Source: Phytophthora hibernalis
Taxonomy: Eukaryota > Oomycota > Peronosporomycetes > Peronosporales > Peronosporaceae
DNA length: 64,000 nucleotides
Direction of reading: 5' to 3'
Assembly (NCBI GenBank): GCA_012656075.1
Contig: JAAKBF010000378.1
Location: 372,001-436,000 of the forward strand
Positions 42,999-56,119 of the stretch are shown piece after piece. Within the stretch, counting starts at the first letter, position 1. Every line of letters begins with the position of its first letter. The translations under genes were made by a program, and so were the position numbers. The notes beneath the pieces are model-generated. The model saw only the letters and a list, made by a program, of their open reading frames with translations. It had not been told where the DNA came from and searched no databases.

Positions 42999-45938
42999 TT
43001 AGATGTCGGTGGAGGAAGCTAAATCATCCAACACGTCCAGGTTCGACGTCTGGCCAGGCACAGACCCACCGGAGGATGTTGGAGTAGCAGCAGGGGCAGC
43101 GGAGACCTTGGCTTGGCCTTCATCCGTACCTTTTCATCCGTTCATCCTGGGGGAACAGCAACCGAAGCCTGAGGAACCCATGACACGATCGAACTTGGAG
43201 CCAAGGACGAGTCTACCATAATGCCCGAAATCACCTCCGCCTCGGTCATGCCACGAGACACGAATAGCGGCACCGGAGGATTGCACGGCGCGAAAGTTGT
43301 GTTGAAGGGGTGACTGGAGGGCGCATCCACCCAACAGTTCCGCCATAATTGACGAGCATGCAGAGTCGCGAGCTCACCGATCCAATCCTCGGACGTCGGG
43401 GCCCACTCAATCACCTCGAACGAGTATTGGAGGTAACTGGGTTCCAACAAGAACTCGGTCGGAGCTTCACGAGGTTTGCCAGCACGCTCGACGTACCACT
43501 CCCAACAGCGGTACACCATCTGCTGACGCAACCGACCCGCTCGGAGGTTCCGAGCCTTGTTGTACTCTGCCCATGCCGCTCGTAATGAGGTGACCGAGGG
43601 GTCATCACCGAGCCTCTGAGCCATGCTCCGGAGGAAAGCTTCAACAGCCGAGACTTGGACCTAGTGGCGCCGTTACCATAAGGCCAGACCGAGGTCTGCT
43701 TTCTCGGTTCGGTCGGTGGACACGCCCTGGAATTGACGCCACATCTTGACGAACCGAGCTAATCCTGTGGCACGCGTCGAAATGTTTGAGCCCGGAGGGT
43801 GCTGATCAATGGTGAAACAGCATGGGTTCTCCGACGTGGCATCAATAGTAATAATACCGTTCTGATACGCTGCCACGGGTGGCCAGGGTTGACCCAATCT
43901 GCCATGGACTGAATGACAGTAACTGAGCAACACCGCGAGCAATGGGTGGAGTGAGGCTGCTGTTATGGATCTGGCACCAGGACTCTTGTGCACCCGGAGC
44001 AGTGAATCCGGGTACCAAGTACGGACCAGCCATCAGAGCAAGCCGCTGTGACGGGGTCCCTGGTGCAGTAGGCACCGCCGGCGTGAACGTACTTGGGTCG
44101 GTTCCAGGAACCGTGGAAAGCGTAGCCGTCGCTTGGGTATGCGACCGTCGGAGACCGACCGAGACCTCGGTGTATGCCCTTGAGCGGCAGTAACTGGAGG
44201 TGTTGAACCATCGAAAGGCCCTACAATCGACCCCACAGGGGTCGACGGTACCACGATCGTATGAAACGGAGTAGATATCGTCACTGAGGTCACAGGAGCC
44301 GTGCCCGATGGGGTGATTGGTATTCCACCCGACGACGGTAATGACGCGGAGACCGGTTGCGACGCAGGAACAGCCGGCACGCTCGGTGGAGTCGGGGTAG
44401 ACTGAGACGAGACCGACGGAGTCGGCGGAGTCACGACCGAGGCCGTCTGTGACGACACTGGTGGCGCCGGGGTCGCCGAAGTTTTGGGCGGAGCTGGAAC
44501 AATAGGCGACCCCGAGGTCTGAGAAAACTCAGACGATGACGGAGAGCCAATGTTAAAGTCATCGGACGCCTCCAGAGTCTCCAGTTCCCTCTGGGGTCGC
44601 AAAGTAGCCAAACCGACGCACCGCGGGTGGGCCGACCATCACGACGAGCCGGCGAAGTGATAGCTGAGGAAAACGATCCATAAGCGAGGATCGCGGCCAT
44701 CCGAGGATCGGCATCTACCTCATCGCCCGACAAGTCAATGACTTCGGCCGGGGTCGAGGGCACCAAGGGTCCGGAGGCCGGTGGAGATCAAGCGGAGGAC
44801 TCGGCGGAGACCCAGGTGGAGGACTCGGTGGGGACCTGCAGGAGGTGATGGCGTAGGTGACTCCGGCGACGAACTGACCGAGGGGCTCGGTGGCGAACCC
44901 GCAGGAAGCCCAGACGCCTGGAGAGGTGGTGGCGTACTGACCGAAGGTTTGGACGCGTGTCCGCGGGCTGAGGCACCCAAACTCTTAGAGGGACGACCCA
45001 ACCGCTTGCTGGCAGGAAGGGTCGACTTCTGCGGCCCCGACGGAACGGGTAGAGGATGCGCCGGCGTCGCCTGCGGTGGTGGAGCTGGTGCAGATGCGCA
45101 GTAGCCTCGTTGCGCTCGTCCTTGAGATCGAAGTATGACTGGCGGAGATCATCTAGAGACTCACGAGTGCGGCTCTCATCACTCGAGGCCTGGTTGCTGA
45201 AACGCTCGAACTGCTCGCGTTCTAGCGTCTCTGCTTCGAGACGGTCTTCGGTGTCGGCGAGTCGGTCTTGAGCTCTGCCACCTCGTTACAAAGGTCGACG
45301 CCGAGCACGACTTCACCCGGCGGAAGTTGGGCGGGAGCCACAGCAGCCTCCAGAACCTCACTGAGGTCTGTGGCTTGCTCCATCCGGCTGTCGAGCGACG
45401 AATCGACTCGCCGAGGGCGCTGACGGGCCACACCAACCACGAGCTGACCCAATTGGAGGAGACGCTGCTCGACCAGAGCAGAGACGGAAGGCTCGGTCGA
45501 AGCAACGGGAGCGGGAGTGACGCCGGAGGTGTCGGTCTGACACCCGACCGAGACAAGACGAGTGTCTCGGGCTCCCAAGGGCCCGGATACCGCCGTGAGA
45601 GTACCGCGCAGCAGGTATGCCAGGACAGGCGAAGCTTCTGGAGATGATGGAGGCGTGCGAAGAGGTGAACCTTCGGCTGCACCACCATCAGTCGGCGGAG
45701 GACCATCGGAACGTTGTGGAGTCGGTACCGAAGTCTCGGCAGGGCCGGGAACGCCGGCAGGAGAATCATCAGGCTCCGGCGATTGTGCCTGTGGTATTGA
45801 AGGAAGATGGAATGAAGAGTTAGAAGGAGTGCAGGATGTTGATGTGATGAAGATAGAGCAGCCTACCTCGTCGCTTGGAGCGATGGCACGGAGAGCGGTG
45901 GTGGTGGCGTCGTCGAGAAGACGTGACGGATGAGACAT
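42999..45938 (-). pseudogene. Gag-like polyprotein of copy B, frame-broken
   Basis: About 980 codons in pieces. The N-terminus MSHPSRLLDDATTTALRAI is followed by Pro/Ser/Thr-rich sequence (45850-45400), a charged helical part, a long Pro/Thr/Ser/Val linker (44611-44160), and a more globular part (YQNGIITIDATSENPCC at 43860, RAAWAEYNKARNLRAGRLRQQ at 43590, WEWYVERAGKPREAP, SYLQYSFEVIEWAPTSEDW). The end is SNLDVLDDLASSTDI-stop. Several shifts break it. No zinc knuckle is seen. The structural-Gag assignment is from position after the LTR and from the copy-A match. Confidence 0.55.
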
Positions 45939-46029
45939 GATGCGAAGATGAGAAGCACCACGACGCACACTACTGGTGGAAGCTTGCGTCGAGGCGGGAG
46001 CAGTTGTGGTGTTGAGTTTTGGGGCGCTC

Positions 46030-46888
46030 GGTCGCCAGTCGGCAAGGTTGCCCCTGCTGAAGGAAAGTGACCGGCGTGCCCTGATTGGCGGATTACATTT
46101 CCCGCGCCACAGTTACCACGATAGCTTGGTGACGGAGGCCTCGGTCGGGTATAATAAATTCCCGAGAGTTTAAACCCTCGTTTGTACCCATGTCAGTTTC
46201 GTACCCTTGGTCTTATAGAGCCGGGTATGGGATCACATTCTGGGATCGGTTCACACTGGATATTTGTATTTAGATATAGGACTAGCTATAGGATTTACTA
46301 CAGAGGCTCCCAGGACCATAGATCAACACAAATAAATCAGCAGTCTCCCCCAAGTCACCAAGGATCAAGTCCGTCTTCGGTAAGTCTAGCTAGTTTATCT
46401 TAGGGTCTGGATACGCTGGGCTTGTGGGATGCTGATCAGCGAACCCAAGGTCCATTGAACCGAGGGTTTGTTGCTGGTCACTCCAAGAGTTTATAGTGGC
46501 CGAGTGTTGGGAGCGACGAAAAGCGTCGTTCGCCATATATTATACTAGAACCGAGTGTTCCATACACATTTTACTACCCGCCGAGGTTTTACCTCGGCAA
46601 ACCCGTATTAGGCTTGACAGCCGGTACCCTTCCTTCTGAGGGACTGCGGGGTTCGCGCGAAAGCGCAATATTGCATACTAGCCCTCGCTCGTGGCTAGTG
46701 GTGCAGGTTATTGGGTTGGCCTAATACAACCTAGGTGTACAGAGAGTTCACATCCAACCCGGCGTAAGGGATCGTTCCTGGTCTTCAGGTTTGACCCAAC
46801 GCTCGTTGACCTGGCAAGGGGAAGCGAGTGTTGTTGGTGGGACTCATACCGTTTGGTAGTGAGAATTTCTGCGTGATCCTACACGACA
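46030..46888 (-). repeat. 5' LTR of copy B
   Basis: Matches 1940-2822. It begins TGTCGTGTAGGATC in element orientation. A TGGCGACCGAGCGCC at about 46035-46021 on the minus strand would be a possible primer-binding site if the LTR ends there. Confidence 0.7.
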
Positions 46889-46910
46889 TGGCCACCCTGG
46901 ACAGCCCACA

Positions 46911-48753
46911 CTATTTTCTCCAAAAGTATAAACCTTTGGACTTCCCTGGTCGCATCCAGTGCCCTTTCAGTTCGACACAGTACACACACAGAATGATCAT
47001 ATATGGTGTCGTTCCGGTTCGACAACAAAAAGACACATAATCGTCAAGATGAAGCGTAAAATGTCGTTCATTACTGTCAGCCCACGGTCTCTCTGCAAGT
47101 AGCAGTTCAGAACAACCAGGCACCAGGCACCACACGAGCTGATGTCTTTCTGAGTGCACCAGTCGATTTTCATGTAGATGCCCTTGTCCTTTAATCCCAC
47201 CAAAGGCTCAATGACACACTCCACGCTTGACATCAATCTAGCGAGATTCCCTTCAAACAAATAGCACCCTTTCGTGCGCTTGTCGAGCAAATACGCTCCT
47301 CAGTGATGAACCAGACAGATCACTGCAATGTTCCGCTCGTTGCAAAGATCCATGGCTCCCAAACCAGCCGCCGGCTTCTTTTTCACGGTCAGCCCCGGGA
47401 AATCATGGTAGCATGGGTTAACCACACCTACGTTCGGGTACTTCAGCTTCAGTGTCAGCATCGCCGATTTAATTGAGGAGCTGTGAAGCCACATATTGTC
47501 GCGGAAGTCCACAAAGGAGGAACCAAGAGACCATTCGGGACCTAGCCGAACTTCGCCTAGCCGCATTCCTTTTACCGCATCCTAATAGGCTTGCTGCACT
47601 GACAGTAAACAATTAGAAGTAGTTAATATTGTTTAGTCTGGTTGCGTATCCATGAGCCGAAGCACTTACTTTTGTATAGTCGCAGGCGTCAGTAATCGAC
47701 GCGACCACGTCCTTGATCTGCCACTCAACACCGTCAATCTAGTCCAGCATGAACTGCACAAGCTGCAATCTGTTACGCGCCTCCTGCACACTGCCTTTAC
47801 CTCCAGCTGGTCAAATGTAGCGGAACCGTACTCATTCCAGTTCGGGAACAGTTTAAATTATTAGTGGCTTTAATAGCCATGATTGCATCTTGAATCTTGT
47901 CCAGCTGAAGAATTCAAGTGATTTTGGTACTTGTTGGCCAACAGTCTACGGCCGCACTGACATACTTCCTTTGACTTCAACGTCACACAGATCTAAAGCA
48001 TCAACCATTGCTTTTGCGATATCCATACTCTAAGCGCCGTCAAATAGATCAGCGACACCATCCAGGCGAGCCTTCCGTGTTTTTCTGTCATCCTTTATCT
48101 TCACGGGCCAGTGTACGCGCCTCTCGGAGTTCCTTTCCTCCAGCAAGCCGTCGCCTCTCACATTTTGAGAGGCCTCGAATTTGCGGAGGAGGCGTGAATG
48201 AAATTGGTGTAGTTTTGAAGCTTTCTTGGGGTGTTTCGGTTACTTCCAGTGTCAGTCTGGTATCCCTTGACGTTAAAGTTGAAGCTGTGTGGCATCAACA
48301 CCCTCGTCATCTTGGTGGTTCGCTGGCCTCAACACCATGATCTTCCTGTATGCCATGCTGTTCACCACTTGCGTCTTATAGTGGCGCTGCGCGTTTATCT
48401 TCCAAACCACCGCCGCCACCTTGTGCTGGTGGCGTGTTCGCAGTAGCCAGATACGAATTGACAAATGAAATCTGGGTGAGGACAGTCAAGCTCATGGACG
48501 ATTCTTGCGAGAACACTATCAAAGCGTTGCTGGTTGTCGCCTCCATCACAAACCGTGGTACATCACCGCCGTGAAGTGCATCATAAAATCCTTGCAGACA
48601 CTCAAAACCGACCCGAAACGTTGGTGTCGTCTGCAGTGCGATCCTGTCTACGATTTCCTCGGCAAACGACTTGGTCTTGATGTACTTGTCCGTCCAACCC
48701 ACCGGGACTTCCGTACTCTTGAGGAAGCCCTGAAATACATCAGCCACATCCAC
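46911..48753 (-). pseudogene. Transposon-type Ulp1-like protease gene, broken
   Basis: Minus-strand pieces in order are MDVADVFQGFLKSTEVPVGW…GFECLQGFYDALHGGDVPRF (48753-48376), a Glu/Arg-rich part, MRLGEVRLGPEWSLGSSFVDF (47566), then IAVICLVHH (47310) and LDKRTKGCYLFEGNLARL, and finally WCTQKDISSCGAWCLVVL (47140). The last block has the oxyanion Gln and nucleophile Cys of C48 (Ulp1/SENP) proteases, and the preceding His stretch fits the catalytic His. A stop follows that His, and the 47580-48370 part has no open frame. In oomycetes such genes are multicopy and transposon-associated. The role, if any, would be SUMO cleavage. Confidence 0.55.
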
Positions 48754-49021
48754 ATTCGATCATGCACAGACGGCCTGTGAGCCTCTCATTGTCAACCCAC
48801 GAGCCACCCGAGCTTTCAGCTTCTGTCATTTCGCCGTGTGGTCACCTCCTTCATTCAGCAAAGGTTCGCCTTCTATCAGCAACTGTCAGAATTCATCGCG
48901 ATCTTCGAGCGTCGCTGACTCCGCTGAAATCGCTGACGCCACTGAATTCACTCAACCCGTCGTACAGAATTTGCTGAACCTGCTAAAGTCAGGGTTCGAT
49001 GAAACCAACACGTCACACGGC

Positions 49022-50035
49022 TTACTCGACACTAGGGTCTTCCACGACCCTGCCTGCGTGATGGAGTTCATCGTACTCGGCAACACCATACCATCGTGCC
49101 GGCAGTTGCTCATTGAGTAGGCAGAGCTGGTACCCAAGCACGTACTGATTCACCCGGTTTCGTTGTCTGCGTCTTCGTTGCTTCACCAATTTGACACTCG
49201 AGACGGCAGCCCCGTTCACGTGTTCCATTGTGCTTCGATTTCGTTTCGTCTTATCTTCCAATGCAACGCGATACCGAATTGACTTCGCGGCTCGAACAGC
49301 CGCTCTTGGTGTCTCGGCTTAGACTCTCACTTCTATCTGATCTTAATGTTTCATCTGTGCGGCGACATCGTCGGTTTCTTGCGGCAGTAGAGACGTCAGA
49401 ACATGGTAGTTTACGATGAACGAGGCATGCGCTAATATTACGCCCTGTTTCCCGTTCAGGTCTTCTCGCTGCTGGACCCATCCACTGGTGCATTAATTTA
49501 GTGACATTTGGACCGCGCGGAGGGGTTGTACACCCACACGCGATAGCCTACTTCGAACACCCGCTTTTGTCTGCTTTCCTGTCGTAATAGCGTGCCTGAT
49601 CATCTTGTTCTTTGCGTCGCGCTTGTTCAGCGCACATGTCGCTTCGACTCATCGCTTCAATAAAGCGAGCATGATAGATCATCAATACCCCGATTCCATA
49701 CGCGCCGTTCCTCGTATCAATGTATTAGGTCCCCGTAGACGTCGACCCACCACCACCTCATTAGATGTTAGCGCCACGGTGGGGTGCTTGGCGGAGTTGT
49801 ACACGTATACCGCGCACTGCACCCAGGGACTCCAATCATTCTGCTTCTTGTCCGACATGTACGTGGCTACGCAATCTCTCAGGAACAATGGAATCGTTCA
49901 ATCAAGCCAATCAGATGCGGGCGATACGCACAGGGTTTTTCTGCTTCGACTGTAGCAGACTCACCAACTGTTCGATGACTTTTCTTGTCATCTCCGGTGC
50001 GCCATCGGTGAGCAACTCTCTGAAGGCACCCAACT
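49022..50035 (-). pseudogene. Integrase C-terminal half of element D
   Basis: KLGAFRELLTDGAPEMTRKV (50030) carries the second catalytic Asp. HLIGLIERFHC follows, with the catalytic Glu, then DCVATYMSDKKQNDWSPW and YVYNSAKHPTVALTSNE (49800), and RVWVYNP…LMHQWMGPAARRPE (49540-49470). The last frame (VNQYVLGYQLCLLNEQLP…EYDELHHAGRVVEDPS) ends at about 49022 and looks like the chromodomain-like end of oomycete gypsy elements. Confidence 0.7.
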
Positions 50036-50404
50036 TGTAACGGGGTTACATGGAGGTTACGGTGTACCCACCTTCCACTCCTAAAGCCGTTCTCTGTACT
50101 GGATAGTGATTAGATATCAGTAGATAGCTTCACAACCACTAGTTGGATAGCTTAGCTTCCCTATGCTAGATAGTGAAGCTTATACATTTACACCGTAGGC
50201 GGCTTGGCCGCAGATAAGAACAAGAATACAGTTTACGTTTAGCAACGAAGAGGGCACAAGTCTTGGGATCTTGAGGTCTAGAGATCGGATATCTCACAGG
50301 CCTAACTTGTTCTCGGATAGAACATGGCTCTCAACCGTAATACTAATAGACTTGCTGAGTCTACGTCTTCCTCTGACGCTAAAGGCTACGGCAGCCCCGC
50401 TGCA
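50036..50404 (+). repeat. 5' LTR of element E
   Basis: 369 bp, TG…CA. It differs from the 3' LTR by scattered substitutions and by about 16 extra bases (TGACGCTAAAGGCTAC, about 50374-50389). CTTGGTAGCACTTG follows, the place for the primer-binding site. Confidence 0.9.
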
Positions 50405-50636
50405 CTTGGTAGCACTTGTAGTCAATCCTACACCTGAGTCTGAAAGACTGACCCTCTGTGAGGATAGACCAGTTTGCGAACTTACCCCAAACCAACAGGA
50501 CGGACTAGAAAGCTTGTGTCCTTGTTGGGCCCTGAGCGTGTCGCATCTTGCTTCGCAAGGTCCGGATGCGATTAACGCGCGTCTGGACGATTTCTCAAGT
50601 TATGAGAATGCTTTGTTGGACCACCTCCAACAAAGA

Positions 50637-51503
50637 ATGACCGCGTCGGCGGCGCCTCCGGCGTCCACTCTGACGTTGGACGGGTCTTCCCGACCTAAAC
50701 CGCTTACGATAAGTGTCAAGACCTTTGAAGGTCAGGAGGGCGAAAGCCTCCTGCTTTGGATCCGTGAGGTCGAAATGGCCATGGCATCTGCCATGCTGGA
50801 AACGGAGCAGCAGCCCGTGGCGCTGGCAATTTCTAAGCTGAGCGGGTGTGCGCGAGAATGGGCACTTACGTGCGGAGCATCCGTCGATGCGGCGTTCCCT
50901 ACGTGGGAACAACTCAAGCTTCAGCTGTAGCGAGTCTTCTCGTCGCCTCATCAGGCGTACCGCGTACAGTCACACTTTCTTGCGACCCGACAGGGCAAGA
51001 AGGAGTTGGTGGACTTCGTCCAGGAGTTGCGAACTCTTATCGCCGGAATGGCTTCCGATCCTCTACCAGAGGCGGTCACTGTGACTGTCTTTATGGAGGG
51101 TCTCCGAACTAGCGTGGCCAGAACGGAAGTCTTCCGTGTTCATCCTGACTCTTTCGAAGAGGCTGTGAACGTGGCATTGAACGGTGACTTCAATTTCAAG
51201 TCGGCCCGCTTCGGATGGAGCGCACCATCTACGGTCTCGACTAATGGCCCTGATCCGATGGATCTCAGCTATGCTGAAGATGAGGAGGCCGAACGCCTTG
51301 CTGCTGAACAGCGCATGGGCATCGGTAGATGTTTCACATGTAGTGACACGCGACACCTACGGGCAGGGTGTCCGCTACGCAAGCAGCGTCAGACTCCATC
51401 GAGCAGAAGTTCCGCTTCTAACCAGTCCTCTGGTTCGTCGCGGGAAACGGCAGCACCCAGTAGGCGCGGGGCGGTCTACTGTGGAAGAACTACGTTCTTT
51501 TGA
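50637..51503 (+). pseudogene. Gag of element E, one nonsense codon
   Basis: The frame is open from the LTR onward; the ATG at 50637 is the first clear one, though codons upstream (DDFSSYENALLDHLQQR) also look coding. It holds a retrotransposon Gag domain (ISVKTFEGQEGESLLLWIREVE, then QPVALAISKLSGCAREW), a TAG at 50928 after KLQL, then RVFSSPHQAYRVQSHFLA, ELVDFVQELRTLIAG and VFMEGLRTSVAR. A zinc knuckle closes it (CFTCSDTRHLRAGC, 51331), in exact C-x2-C-x4-H-x4-C spacing. The role is virus-like particle assembly and RNA packaging. Confidence 0.8.
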
Positions 51504-51539
51504 GCCTCTAGGAGTAGGATGGCGGCAGGGCGTAGCCCC

Positions 51540-54500
51540 GCAGAGCACCGTGCTCTTTAACACGGAACGTGAACGTAAGCCATGCTTGCTAGGCGTTCAA
51601 GCGACCATCAAGGGCTTCTCCAAGCCATGGACGATCTTGATCGACTCTGGGGCGTCGGGCAACTATTCTCGACGCTCCACGGTGGAAGGAAGTCAGCAGT
51701 ATGCTGAGGCGCTAGTGGCGCGTGTGAGTGGTACAATTCCCGTCCGGGAACCTGTGTCACAGTACCCAAGGTCCCTGTGGACCTGGGTCTGAAGTTCCTT
51801 GACATCGACAGCATTGAACGCTGTCTGGTCTTGGACCTGGATTCGAGGTATCATCTCATCCTTGGCATGACCTGGCTGGAACGCCATGAGCCATGGATTT
51901 GATTGGAGGTCGAAGACCTTGGGCGCAACGCGCTTTCCCTGGCGGAGCTTTGGTGAGTCATGAACCCACCTCTGCTAGGAAGCAAAAGCGCTTTGGCGCG
52001 AGCACTGGACCGAGTCGGTCAATGTGCTAGAAATTGGAGTATCTGAGTTAGTCGACACTGAGATTGTCTTGGACAGCGGTTCCGAGACGAACTTGAGGAG
52101 GGTTGGTGGAGCGGTACGTAATCCGCTGAGCGACGTTCGGTGCGATAACGACGTCTCGTGGCAGGCCACGGAGAGCATATGCACGTGGAACGGCACGTAA
52201 TCCGTTGAACTGTGATCGCCACTGCGGTGGGGCACTGTTGCATGCCAGTGAAGGCGTGGTCGGTCGCGAGCCGAGGCATCATGGAGGCGAGCATCTTGAT
52301 GCGTGTGGGGTGGCACATATTCCACTAGGTGGGGCCTGCGAGTCATGCAGCTCCTCACCGCATGTCAACTTCGACATGGAAGCCCCTACGGGGCAACACG
52401 AGGTGGCGACACCTGTCACTGTCAACGCCCTCATCTCTTCGAGGCAAACCCCGTCGGCGCGGAGGAGGCAGCGACGTCGATTATCGACTGCGCGACGCAA
52501 GGCGCCTGTCACGACATTAAATGTGACCAGGGGTGATAGCGAACAGCTATACACCCTCATCAATGGTGTGACCGGTGATGTCGATGAGGACGTCAGCCTC
52601 GGGGCGTTGCCGGCTCTAGACGCTTTGTTAGAGCTGGACGAGCTGTCGTTTACCGAGTTAGGAGACGCCTTGAAGGCCGGCTAACTAGCCGAAGAGGTAG
52701 TTATACGACCACATGAGGAATTGAACTCATCGTCGCTTCTGGATGAAGCTGTCCTTGAGGACACAAAGAAAGCGCTCAATGCGCGTAGCGAATGGGCAAT
52801 CGTGAAGAATCCATCGGATCCGTATATGCCTTGGTAAAGGAATATCAAGACGATGTCTCTAAGGACTCACCCTCGGGTCTACCTCCGGATCGAGGAGTTC
52901 GTCATGAGATTGATCTGGTTCCTGGAACCAAGTACCGTGTGACGAGGCAGTGGCCTTTACCACGGGAGTAGTGTGACGTTATTGACGCGTTCTTCCGTGC
53001 GAAGGACGAGGCGGGGATGGTGCGTGAGAGTAAATCCCCACACTTCACACCGACGTTCTGTGTCAGAAAGCCGAATGGCAAGTGGCGCATCGTCCATGCT
53101 TTTAACAAGCTTAATGCTGTCACCATTCCGGCACAAACGCCGATCCCTCGAAAGGATGTTCTACAGAACAACATGGTTGGGTGTACGATGTCCAATGCGC
53201 TCGACTTGGTCGATGGCTATTATCAGCTGCTGATGCGGACGAGCGATGTCCCACTGACGGCTGTCAGTACTCCGAGCGGTATGCTCTAAGAGTGGTTGGT
53301 AATGCCCCAAGGGCTGTCGAACGCTCCGGCGACGTTCAATCGTCTTGTGACGCAGCTCTTCAGGCCACATCGGGCGAACGGACAAACGTACTTTGATGAC
53401 GTCTTCATCCACAGTCGTGCGGAGCACGGAAAGTCGGACGTGGAAAATCATATTGACCACCTTCGAGCAGGGCTCGAGTGCATGCACACTAATAAGTTGT
53501 ACGCCAACGCAGACAAGTGTATCTTTGGTGCGGAAGAGATTCCCTTCTTAGGGTGCTTCATCGGCAAGCGTGGCCTTCGTGCGTATCCCGCTAAGGTCAA
53601 GGTCATCATGGACTGGCCGGTTCCTAAGAACAAGAAGGACTTGCGAAAGTGGTTGGGTCTCGCCAACTACTTGCACAAGTACAGCGCAAACTACGCTGAT
53701 ATGGCTCGACCTTTGTCGAATCTCCTTAAGAAGGATGCGGAATGGTGCTGGGACACCGATCATCAAGAGGCCTTTGAGGCAGTCAAGGAGAGTCTCCTTC
53801 ACGCACCTATCTTGGCGTTGCCAGACGCTGGTCAACCATTCAGTGTCGTCTGTGACGCGTCGGACTTTGCCATCGGCTGTGCACTGCTGCAGGCAGACGC
53901 CGAGGGGCAAGACCGCGTGATCGCGTTTGAATCTCGCCAGCTCAAATCCGCAGAGAAGAACTAACCAGTTCATGACAAGGAGCTCTTGTTAAGTTCAGAG
54001 TTCACCTGCTCGGCTCCAAGCCGTTTCTGATCTTCACTGATCATGCGGCTTTGCGCACTGCGACCCAGTCGCCTCACCTCTCGCAGAGGATGGCCCGATG
54101 GTTGTCCTTCTTTGCTGAATTTAACTTCGAGGTGAAGTATAAACCAGGAAAGTAGAACGCTTTGGCTGATGCGCTATCGCGCAGGCCAGATTACGAGCTA
54201 GCCCATGTCACGACAGTGACTTCGTCTGTACCAGACTTAATTAGGGCAAAGTATGCCAGCGACGACATGTGCGTGGCACTACTACACGCTCTTGGGAGCA
54301 ACGAGTTTAAAGACTCGGACATTAAATTGTTTTAGCGCTAACGCGCTAGGCTGCATCGGTACACCCTCGATGACGGACTGCTGTATGATAGCACGGATGC
54401 GCCGATACACCACGCGTAGTCGTTCCTCATGACGAGGACATGAAGTATCGCATCCTCTATGAGGCTCATGAAACGCCTGTGGCCGACCATCTCGGTCGTG

Positions 54501-56119
54501 AGAAGACTTATAGCTCTGTGCGCACACACTATTGGTGGCCCAAGCTTTATAAGTGGACAAGCACGTACGTGCGCACGTGTGAGACGTGTCAACGTGTCAA
54601 AGCCGTCTCTCCACCCATCGTCGCCCATGGCAAGTTTGCCTGTCCCTAAGAGATACTGGCAATCCATGAGTATGGATTTCGTGTTTAGCCTGCCGAAGGA
54701 CTCGGCGGGCAACACCGACATCGTGGTCTTTGTTGACCGTCTGAGCAACTCATCAAGCAGGTGTGCCAGACTCCATTACAGGAGAAGGCACGGCTACGAT
54801 CTTTCTCGATCGTGTTTTCCGCCAGCACCGGCTGCCGGAGGCAATTGTCTCGGATCGAGACCCCGTTTTGAAGTTTTGGTCGTCCGTCTTCAAGGTGCTG
54901 GGCACCAGGTTAGACATGTCCACCGCGGACCACCCGCAGCCTGACGGTCAAACGGAACGCGTTAATCGCGTTGTCGAGGATATCCTCCGCAGCATGTGTG
55001 CTGAAACAACTAAGCGCTGGAGCGCTATGCTTCCACTCGTTGTGTTTGCATTGAATAATGCGGTACATGCTTCCACCGGTTATACACCGTTCTACGTGAA
55101 CGGTTTAACCAACCCGCGCGTCCCGCTCACGCCGACACGCCATGGTTCCGAGCTTGGTGGGGCAGGGCTAGCCGAGCGGCTTGCCGAAGTCAGCCCTGCT
55201 AAAGTTCGACGTCAGGTTGACGCCTTTGTGTCAACGCAACTTAGTGTTTTATGACATGCAAAAGAAAGATGCAGATGCTAAAGGCAGAAGCAGTGTTGAA
55301 AGCTTTGAGGTCGGTGACTTGGTTTTATTAAATGCAAAGAACCTACCTACACATGCAGAGTCTGCTGTCTTCAAGACGAAGCTGCGTCCGAGATTCATCG
55401 GGCCTTTCTGGTTGTGACCCAACGGGGTCTAGCGTATACGCTTGGTCTTCCGAAAAGATGCGTACGCACCCAACGTTTTACGTTGGCTTACTCAAGCCGT
55501 ATCGGGATCCGGCGGAGGTAAACGCTGAGGCGTTGTCCCCGGGCGGGCGTCGGCCCGAAATTCTCCTGCAACAGGCTGGTCAGCGTGTTTACCTGACCCT
55601 GCAAGCCAGCCAGGCTCCGCACCAGTTCAGCTGAGCGCCTCGCTTGCTGCTGCATGGCCGTCTCAGACGCAGACGAGCGACGCTCGAGCTCCACAAGTCG
55701 GTCAGAGACCGACTGGGGAAGGCACACCCAGTCCATTCGCTCATCGAACCGCGCCAGCGCATCCCACAGTAGGGCACCATCCGTCGTCTCCTCGCGCAGT
55801 CGCGCGCGCAGTAAACGAACCTCGTTCACATACTGTCGGAACTCCGCCTGAGTTGGCGGTGCCATCACCGGCTCTGCTTGACAAGCAGGGTGTGCTCCAC
55901 TATCATGTGGAGCGTATTCTAGCGAAGCGTTGCTGCCGTGGGCATAACCAGTATCTGGTAAAGTGGCGTGGGCAGCCTCACTCGCTCAACTCATGGGAGT
56001 TTGAAGTACCGGTCCGGCAGGACTGTCCAGACGCCGTGGACGCTTTTGACCTCCGTGGTCGTCAGCGCCCCGCCGGCTTGCGACCGCTACCCCGGTCGCG
56101 TCGCGCTTCCCGCCAGTAG
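51540..56119 (+). pseudogene. Pol of element E: protease, RT, RNase H, integrase, chromodomain
   Basis: Protease WTILIDSGASGNYS (51630) and LILGMTWLERHEP (51855). An unassigned linker (52205-52684) follows. The RT has SPHFTPTFCVRKPNGKWR (53040), DLVDGYYQLLM (53205), PQGLSNAPATFNRL (53305) and catalytic TYFDDVFIHSR (53388). RNase H has FSVVCDASDFAIGCALL (53840) and FTDHAALRTATQSP. The integrase has an HHCC finger (H-x3-H…CETCQRVK, 54465-54605), core SMDFVFSLPKD (54670), SDRDPVLKFW (54850) and QPDGQTERVNR with the catalytic Glu (54940). The chromodomain reads VERILAKRCCRGHNQYLVKW then NSWEFEVPV (55905-56010). A TAA at 53962, a TAG at 54154 and several shifts break the frame, fewer than in elements C or D. 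Confidence 0.85.

Larger units (their letters stand above)
42999..46888 (-). mobile_element. LTR retrotransposon copy B: 5' LTR plus complete-length gag, no pol
   Basis: Same family and orientation as copy A. Read leftward, the LTR (46888 to about 46030) is followed by gag (ATG 45938 to a TAA at 43001-42999). No pol follows; the sequence meets the decayed element C instead. Confidence 0.75.
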
